A stretch of 22,500 nucleotides of DNA. Source: Sphaeroforma sirkka. Lineage: Eukaryota > Opisthokonta > Ichthyosporea > Ichthyophonida. The translations under genes were made by a program, and so were the position numbers. Position 1 is the stretch's first letter, and each line of letters begins with the position of its first letter. This document shows, in pieces, positions 17,353-22,500 of this stretch. The stretch spans positions 1 through 22,500 of the forward strand of contig LUCW03001575.1 in NCBI GenBank assembly GCA_001586965.3, in the 5' to 3' direction. The notes beneath the pieces were generated by a model, which saw nothing but the letters and a program-made list of their open reading frames with translations, did no database searches and was not told the origin of the DNA.

Positions 17353-20300
17353 GTAGGCACACGTTTGATTGCACTACGCTCCCGCAATACCATACCGGTT
17401 TGGTTGCGAATTGCGAATGTATGCTTCTATTTATGTCACACCTAAACACACATTTGAGTAACTGAATTGACCTGTGCGAATATTTGGATATCGTTTAAAT
17501 TGCACGATACTAGCTACTTAATAGTTTGACTTTAAGCTAGCAGTTGGCGTTAACATCAACAAGTTTTGCTGGCTCTGCAAAGCGCGTCTGTGTGCAGTTT
17601 TGCTATAGTTACTAAATGAGCGCTCCGGTTTGTCGGCCAAGGGCACATTCTATATTCGGTGAAGAGAAATTACCAAGTGCACCGTATTGGTGGTAATAGA
17701 ATTTCCGATTTCAGCCCGGAGGGCAGTGGTACAATAGGCGTAGTATTGTGTGTATCAAAACGTGAGGACAAACTGAAACTGCACTATAAATGCGTAGGAT
17801 TCGTTTTGTACTTCTGTGGGATTGATACCCCCTTTGTCCAAAGATAAGAGTTTGGCTATTAGTGCAGTGCCCATGGTCAACCGAGAGTATGTCTAGCATG
17901 CGTTTGCACATGCAATTATTTGCTGGGCTTGATGTATACGATTCCATCAAACACGACTGCAATTGTTAAATGATCTCCTCGTCTGTACATTGACGTGCAG
18001 GATGAGCCAATTCAATCGTTGGATTCAATTAAAGCCGCATTCGAGTCTTCCACGGCAGAGCATGATGACAAGCCCCATCCACATGTACCCCCAAAACCGG
18101 GAAAACGTTTTATGATGCCGGGTGGCGCACCACAGTTCAATCCCTTTGCAGGTTTGTCACTTGTGAGCTATCCAATACAAATTGACCTTGCGCTGGTAGA
18201 TTGGTAGATTATGGATGGGGCCCTGACAAATTTTGTATGGTTATGAATGCGGTGAACGGTTCAATAAGCTGTTTTGATTTTTTGTGGTCACCGTTGCACG
18301 AATGTCTTATGCGATAAGGACCCTGGTTATTGCATCCAATCTTGGTAGATGTTTGAATGATGATTATTACCGCTTATGGATTTATATATAAGAAACCACA
18401 TGTCGCGGCGATGTGAGTGTTAGTTCATCACGCAATCTTTACTAGAAAACATCGGAAATATGTCAGATCGCTACCGGTCGCTTGCAGTGTTTATGCCAAA
18501 TAGACACTATAAAGGGACCCAAGGATGCAAAATATGCATAATACATCACTGCGATAGTTTGTGGTATTCAGTTTACCACGTGCTAATTGTGTGACATCCA
18601 CAGGAATGGTAACCTACAAGAGAAAACGAAAGATGCAATATATACATTCAGTACGCGACAACACTCACTGCAGTGCATGATTCTGACTGATTATAATAGG
18701 CCTCTCTCAAACCACTGTATTTTGTATCCCTGACGGCAATTATAATGTATAGGAGGAGGCATGCCATCGAGACCTATTAAGCCTCGACCACGGGCGTCGG
18801 AAGATGAGAATCAGACAGCGCCAATCATTGCACATTCAGGACCCCAGTTCAATCCATTCGCCGCAGGTACGTGCACCGGAAGGCATGCTGTGCAAGTAGA
18901 TCTCAGTACGAGGAAGTCATTTAGTATACGAATGGCTTGTATGAGTTTGGTAGGTTGCTCACCGTCTTCTAAGTGTAGATATGGTCACATCTTGTGGCCA
19001 AAGTATCGCCCGTATGTGACAATTTGTTGCATGAAGGTTCGTGTGTGTATCACATCGCTGCATACATATGTACACGAGGATACAGACTGTATCCATTCAC
19101 GTACCGATTCATTACCTGCTTTATACAGTATGTTATGTGATGTGTTCACGGTCTGTATAGTATACTAGCTGGAAGCAACAGGTGTGGAGTAGTGTGCACC
19201 ATGATATGCAGATGTGACCCTGAAAGAGATAATTATATTACTCCAAAGTTGTGCACGATCAACATACGTGCGTGTATCTGTTGAGATATGCTGTGAACTC
19301 GTATCAATTATAAATTGTTTCTCGACCACATTATGCGGACAGGCAACGGCACGATACTGAAAATTCATAGCAGTAATGCTGAATTTATAATACATTTGTA
19401 CCTGATCTCGAAAATTTTCGCACCGGGTTTTACTCTATCGCCTCTGAAGAGAATGAACGCCTCTTGATACTCACGCAACAATCTCATTCACCATTCGGAA
19501 TTTTATTCCTGGATACAGCTGGAGCATTCGCAAAGTTGAAGAAAAAAACAGCATCGACAGGGTATGGTTGCATTATTATTGCACAAATTCAGCTTGATTC
19601 GTATACCGCTGAATCAAGTGTAATTTAATGCCCCCCCCCCCCTCCTCTCCTCCTTTTTTATATTCCGATTCGGTGCAGACTTCAGATTCGGTGACTTTCA
19701 GTTTTGAAAGACCTTGTGAAATTTGTCAATTCTGAACGACCATGTGACACTAGGGAAGGCATGGGGAAGTTGGACACAATTTCATGCGGTCTCGCGTTGC
19801 ACTTGCTTAAAGTATTATACCTAATCACCCATAGGGATGTTGGGGATGCCAAATTACCGATAGCAGGATCACCAGTGAACAGTAGGAAAGTGGGGTCCAA
19901 AATTGCGGCCTTGCAGGCCAAAATGTCGGCCAGCATGAGAGAGGTATCGAACTATCTGTTTCTGAACTACTTTGTCACCAGCTAGTGTGCCAAAATGTGC
20001 TTGCCATGTGTACGTGATCTTTAGCGTTTTATTCAAGGCACCACGGGTAGAACAGATCAGTGCTTGGTCTTCTATCGGCTTCTTGTGCCTTTCAAAATTT
20101 CGATTTGAACAAAAAAAACGAAACTTGAAGGCAAAATGCGTATTGCGGTGTTACGTATCTCAATGGTCTACTTCCCTTGGAACAGGCGGAAGAAAGGCAA
20201 TTGGCCAAGGAAGAAGAAGAGAGGAAAGAGAAGGAGGCAGCCGAAGTTGGTATGTCTGTCTGAAAATGGACCAGTAGTATCTGAGTGAACCAATTGCTCT

Positions 20301-21309
20301 GCACACCTTGCTGTCCACAGGTATAAGGCGACAATTCACGTTTGTGTAATAAGGTTCTGTTGAGCATTTGCTCATCTCTCATGCAAATCCTTTCACAGCT
20401 GGCAATTTAGTACCCACATCTAAGATAACAACAGCTCGGAAGCCCGGTCGAGCAGGAGGTGCACGTCCTGGCCGACGCGCGCCAACGCGAGCCAATCCAG
20501 TGTATTTGCCCGATGGTTCTGTACAGCGAATCAACTACACGGCTACGGCTACGGCCAAGGAAGTGGTGGCAATGGTTGCTGATCGGGTAGATGCGACTGG
20601 CGGTACGGATGCTGATGACTACGAGATACTTGAGGTGACCCAAGCAGAGGAAGGTGAGAGTGACACCCACAGAGCTATGGACGATGACGAAGTGCTTGCC
20701 AAAGTTAAAGATACCTGGTCAACACCCGACAACAGTAGATTCGTGTGGGCCAAAAAAGGTGATACCTTCGCAGTCACCTGGCCCGAGAGTACAAAAAAGT
20801 CTGGGGAGGGGGAAGAACCTAAAATGGAGAAGAGTGCCGAGGATGCAGATAATCCCACAGACACGAGTGAAGACAAGGTCGACGCGACGGCACAACACGG
20901 TAAGAATATCGATGACTCTTTATTCAAAGTGTATTTTTCTAGCCTAGTGAGTATCCGGTCGAGCATCCCCTCTTATTTAAACTGCGTATTGAGCAAATAG
21001 CTTTCTCTGCATTGGTATCCATAAAAACTTAGCATTGTCGAGATTCACTGCAGGAAATTGGCCGTCGTGTACGTGTCGTTTGTTATGTGACTAACGGAAA
21101 CTATACCCTATAATTGCGTGCTAGTAGAAAGTGTAGTGGATTCCACTGAGAGCCCCGAAACGACGGAAGTACAAGAGCAGGATGCTGATGAGCTCAAGCG
21201 AGAGTCGATCGATGATGATTCGGACAACACGCATGACCAGAAAAAAGAAGAAAATAGTGAACAGGAAAGCGGCAGTGACGAAATTAAGGCGACACCTGCC
21301 AGCCCTTAA
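16447..21309 (+). CDS. Adaptor-like protein with two NPF motifs and a Ras-association-like domain (7 exons)
   Basis: My model joins 16447-17352, 18001-18151, 18753-18866, 19867-19943, 20186-20249, 20399-20899 and 21125-21309. All introns are GT-AG and the phases are compatible, giving 1998 bases and 665 aa. Residues 1-60 are Pro-rich; 100-280 are acidic and Ser/Thr-rich, probably disordered. NPF motifs lie at 349-351 and 386-388, both in PQFNPFA; NPF is the known ligand of EH domains in endocytosis. Pro-rich PPKPGK and RPIKPRPR could bind SH3 domains. Residues ~405-437 form a charged helix (AEERQLAKEEEERKEKE). A basic RPGRRAPTR stretch follows, then a Ras-association-like ubiquitin fold (~473-558) and an acidic tail. 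A scaffold linking membrane traffic or actin with a small GTPase is inference. I do not recognise the family. Confidence 0.72.
17353..18000 (+). other. Intron 1 of the adaptor-like gene
   Basis: 648 bases, GTAGGC...GACGTGCAG. Open stretches inside it (for example 17659-17847) show no composition or phase that would make them exons. Nothing else is seen. Confidence 0.55.
18001..18151 (+). CDS. Exon 2, first NPF module
   Basis: Acceptor GACGTGCAG, donor GTTTGT. It starts DEPIQSLDSIKAAF and ends PGGAPQFNPFA, leaving phase 1. It contains the SH3-ligand-like PPKPGK. Confidence 0.7.
18753..18866 (+). CDS. Exon 3, second NPF module, phase-symmetric
   Basis: Acceptor AATGTATAG, donor GTACGT. 114 bases flanked by phase 1 introns on both sides, so it can be skipped or duplicated without changing the frame. 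It encodes GGMPSRPIKPRPRA and ends HSGPQFNPFAA. Confidence 0.7.
18867..19866 (+). other. Intron 3 of the adaptor-like gene
   Basis: 1000 bases, GTACGT...CGATAGCAG, the longest intron. It holds an eight-base perfect hairpin (CTTGATTC 19593-19600 / GAATCAAG 19611-19618) and a pure pyrimidine tract with twelve C (19631-19642), running on to about 19657. The tract lies about 210 bases before the acceptor used in the model. An AG at 19677-19678 follows it more closely but would lead into stops in the required frame. Confidence 0.5.
19867..19943 (+). CDS. Exon 4
   Basis: Acceptor CGATAGCAG, donor GTATCG, phase 1 in and phase 0 out. It encodes KVGSKIAALQAKMSASMRE, the start of a predicted helix. 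Its phases are exactly what joins exon 3 to exon 5, which supports the call. Confidence 0.62.
20186..20249 (+). CDS. Exon 5, charged helix
   Basis: Acceptor TTGGAACAG, donor GTATGT, phase 0 in and phase 1 out. It encodes AEERQLAKEEEERKEKEAAEV. The other open frame through this exon is longer but gives a low-complexity Gly/Arg read and does not fit the phases. Confidence 0.62.
20399..20899 (+). CDS. Exon 6, Ras-association-like domain
   Basis: Acceptor CCTTTCACAG, donor GTAAGA, phase 1 on both sides. It encodes the basic RPGRRAPTR stretch and then the domain: a first strand pair (VYLPDGSVQRINY), TATAKEVVAMVADRV as helix, DDYEILEV, DDDEVL, and a final strand RFVWAKKGD. Confidence 0.72.
21125..21309 (+). 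CDS. Exon 7, acidic C-terminus
   Basis: Acceptor within CTAGTAG; the exon may start at 21125 or, with one codon less, at 21128. It encodes an acidic tail (ESVVDSTESPE...) that ends ATPASP before TAA 21307-21309. Confidence 0.62.
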
Positions 21310-21338
21310 CGATACAATTTATCTTAAATCAATAAGCC

Positions 21339-21344
21339 ATTAAA
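21339..21344 (+). promoter_or_regulatory. Polyadenylation signal of the adaptor-like gene
   Basis: ATTAAA, the commonest natural variant of AATAAA, 30 bases behind the stop codon. No canonical AATAAA is closer on this strand. Confidence 0.45.
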
Positions 21345-21362
21345 GTAACGAACATAGTACTT

Positions 21363-21368
21363 TTTATT
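21363..21368 (-). promoter_or_regulatory. Polyadenylation signal of the convergent minus-strand gene
   Basis: AATAAA on the minus strand, about 330 bases behind the stop at 21697; a second one is at 21415-21420. Use of the distal signal would make the two convergent transcripts overlap. Confidence 0.4.
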
Positions 21369-21696
21369 TGGGTTGCACCTGCCCAAAGTATTCAAATTAA
21401 CCACTTTATAGGCTTTTATTCACCGACAGGGACTTGTTAGTCGCTGTAGACCTAGCTGAGGTGCAGGTGAGTCTTCGATGCCTTACAAATCTGTATGGCT
21501 CTCAACGTTGATATTGTAAATCCTCAACAAGGCTTGCTCCACTTGCAGTAGAAACAGATCCTCGAATATTTTCTAAGACCTGAATCTTGACACTTTTTCT
21601 CAGTTTCCATCTGAAGGTATGCGACTGTATAACCATTAAGAACAAGAAGGTGATGGGCTCCCATCTATTATACACTCCAGGATGCATTGGCCGTCA

Positions 21697-21768
21697 TCAT
21701 CTGGCCTTCGGCTGCAAACCCATCTTCCCTTTCGCGCCGACCACAACTCTCTCTCGCGGACACTTGAA
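21697..21768 (-). CDS. Terminal exon of the TMEM55-like gene
   Basis: Starts after the acceptor ATCTATTTGCAG and encodes FKCPRERVVVGAKGKM and seven more residues to TGA (21697-21699). CPRERVVVG sits where the CPHCRKVSSIG-like box of the family would be, but the second Cys and the His are missing. Confidence 0.42.
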   Translation of the reverse strand, partial: FKCPRERVVVGAKGKMGLQPKAR

Positions 21769-22500
21769 CTGCAAATAGATGGATTGTAATGTTATGTGTA
21801 ATATCGATAAGTTTCACGAAAGGCAACGTGAAGATTGACTTGTATGGTCTATAGTCTTCACACCCATGGTGAACAATTTCTGCACGATTGATTTAGATTC
21901 ACAACCTGAGCGAAGTGATAAATGAATAAAGCATGAGCACAGTATCACAGGAATGCACTCTACACCCTCATGAAATTCGAAAGCTACACAATGAATCGCT
22001 ACGATCATTTGGTACATTCCACCGGCATTTGCGCTCTACACATACCACGGTCACTCCTTTTGGCACCAGCAATAGGACGTTGCACTGTCCACCACAGTGA
22101 ACAAACTCGTAATCCTCGTTTATAGGCTTTGCGTGTTTGCGGGGTGTCCATTGTTTGCAGCGTGGGCATCTGAGATGAAAATCAAATTATCAGCAGATGA
22201 GCCTGTGAACACAACCAGGTGCTTGCAACAAACACATCAACACTGAAGACAACTTCACACAACCGATATTCCTTGTGTCTATGTTCACGGGCAGATGTCT
22301 ATGTTTACGCACAGATATTGTCGAATATAAATAGATATAACTCTCTTAGTTGCTGACGTCAACTCTAGCCATCAGGCTATCGTAATAGGTAAGAGATGTA
22401 CATTCGATCGACGACAATAAAGACGCAACGCAGACATACCTTATAAATTTAACTGTAGGATCTTTGTAAACGCAGTTTTGACCGCATCCCATACAGCGAA
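21697..22500 (-). CDS. Cysteine-rich protein resembling TMEM55/PIP4P, 3' end (3 exons, partial)
   Basis: Minus-strand exons 22440-22500 (cut by the window edge), 22016-22169 and 21697-21768. Introns have GTATGT...ATCTCAG and GTACCA...TTTGCAG and the frame is kept (95 codons including stop). Cysteines come in pairs: CMGC; RCPRC; HCGGQC; C-x4-C in VVCVERKC; then KCPRERVVVG. The order C-x2-C, ~15 residues, C-x2-C-x3-TP-x-K-x-A, a Tyr, C-x(2-3)-C, LL, V-x-C-x(3-4)-C follows my recollection of the cytosolic zinc-binding part of TMEM55/PIP4P, described as phosphatidylinositol-4,5-bisphosphate 4-phosphatases. CVERKCR fits the C-x5-R consensus but not obviously at the family position. The two C-terminal membrane helices of that family are absent. 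A general zinc-ribbon protein is the alternative. Confidence 0.55.
22016..22169 (-). CDS. Internal exon of the TMEM55-like gene
   Basis: 51 full codons from CPRCKQWTPRK to CRWN, after the acceptor ATTTTCATCTCAG and before the donor GTACCA. It carries most of the cysteine array. If the donor is not used, the frame runs 15 codons further to TGA at 21968-21970. Confidence 0.58.
22276..22315. repeat. Two-copy tandem repeat of 20 bases in an intron
   Basis: Units 22276-22295 and 22296-22315 begin TGTCTATGTT and are identical at 17 of 20 positions. They lie in the intron between the two upstream exons of the TMEM55-like gene. Confidence 0.6.
22440..22500 (-). CDS. Exon of the TMEM55-like gene, cut by the window edge
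   Basis: Reads RCMGCGQNCVYKDPTVKFI and then AG before the donor GTATGT (phase 2). The split codon is completed by the A that starts the next exon. The exon start lies beyond 22500. Confidence 0.5.

Larger units (their letters stand above)
21310..21696. other. Shared 3' flank of two convergent genes
   Basis: No coding sequence that I can support. It contains the polyadenylation signals of both strands. An open stretch on the minus strand (21502-21687) has no visible motif and follows the proposed stop. Confidence 0.45.

Noticed and set aside
19704..19985. A 93-codon gene inside intron 3
   Set aside because: Only its last part (19867-19943) has good splice sites and phases matching neighbouring exons; the upstream part lacks any motif and starts without support.
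20092..20382. Minus-strand open stretches over exon 5
   Set aside because: They are shadows of the purine-rich charged-helix exon and its intron; no motif is visible.
21968..22015. Reading the middle TMEM55-like exon through to TGA 21968-21970 as the last exon
   Set aside because: Possible, but the donor at 22015 and the acceptor at 21769-21770 keep the frame and add a further CPRERVVVG box, so the spliced form is preferred.

Overview
The window is eukaryotic nuclear DNA. It holds genes with GT-AG introns that keep the reading frame, an LTR retrotransposon of Ty3/gypsy type, degraded non-LTR (LINE) sequence, and AATAAA/ATTAAA polyadenylation signals. There are no bacterial-style operons or ribosome binding sites. 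The host cannot be named from the sequence. Introns of about 150 to 1000 bases, nested retroelements and the two host proteins would suit a repeat-rich protist genome, possibly a relative of animals and fungi, but that is a guess.

Positions 1-15905 are a nested repeat block. At the left, about 480-2780 is an antisense, decayed piece (gag plus the last ~70 bases of the 5' LTR) of a gypsy element. Next to it, 2781-7008 is a LINE on the minus strand with ORF1, an apurinic-type endonuclease and a reverse transcriptase, broken by stops and frameshifts. A complete gypsy element, 7009-14157, has two LTRs of about 597 bases (TG...CA) that are about 99% identical by eye, and it cuts through LINE ORF1. 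It encodes gag (with a frame change), then, across an in-frame TGA, pol: protease, reverse transcriptase, RNase H, an extra adenine-methyltransferase-like domain, and integrase, which has two further in-frame stops. Behind its 3' LTR come an inverted LTR piece (14158-14350) and a second LINE fragment on the plus strand (14351-15905). That fragment itself contains a ~289-base internally deleted LINE derivative.

Positions 15906-22500 are host gene space. A seven-exon gene on the plus strand (16447-21309, 665 aa in my model) encodes a proline-rich, acidic adaptor-like protein. It has two NPF motifs, each at the end of its own exon, then a charged helix, a basic Pro/Arg stretch and a Ras-association-like ubiquitin fold. 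Convergent to it, the last three exons of a minus-strand gene (21697 to beyond 22500) encode a cysteine-rich protein whose spacing resembles the TMEM55/PIP4P family. The 3' ends of the two genes appear to overlap.

The most interesting observations are four. The TGA between gag and pol is kept in frame in both gypsy copies while the pol ATG is not. A tRNA-like sequence with A box, B box and T7 run lies antisense inside gag in both copies. A methyltransferase-like domain sits inside the gypsy pol. The NPF motifs of the host adaptor are carried on a phase-symmetric exon.
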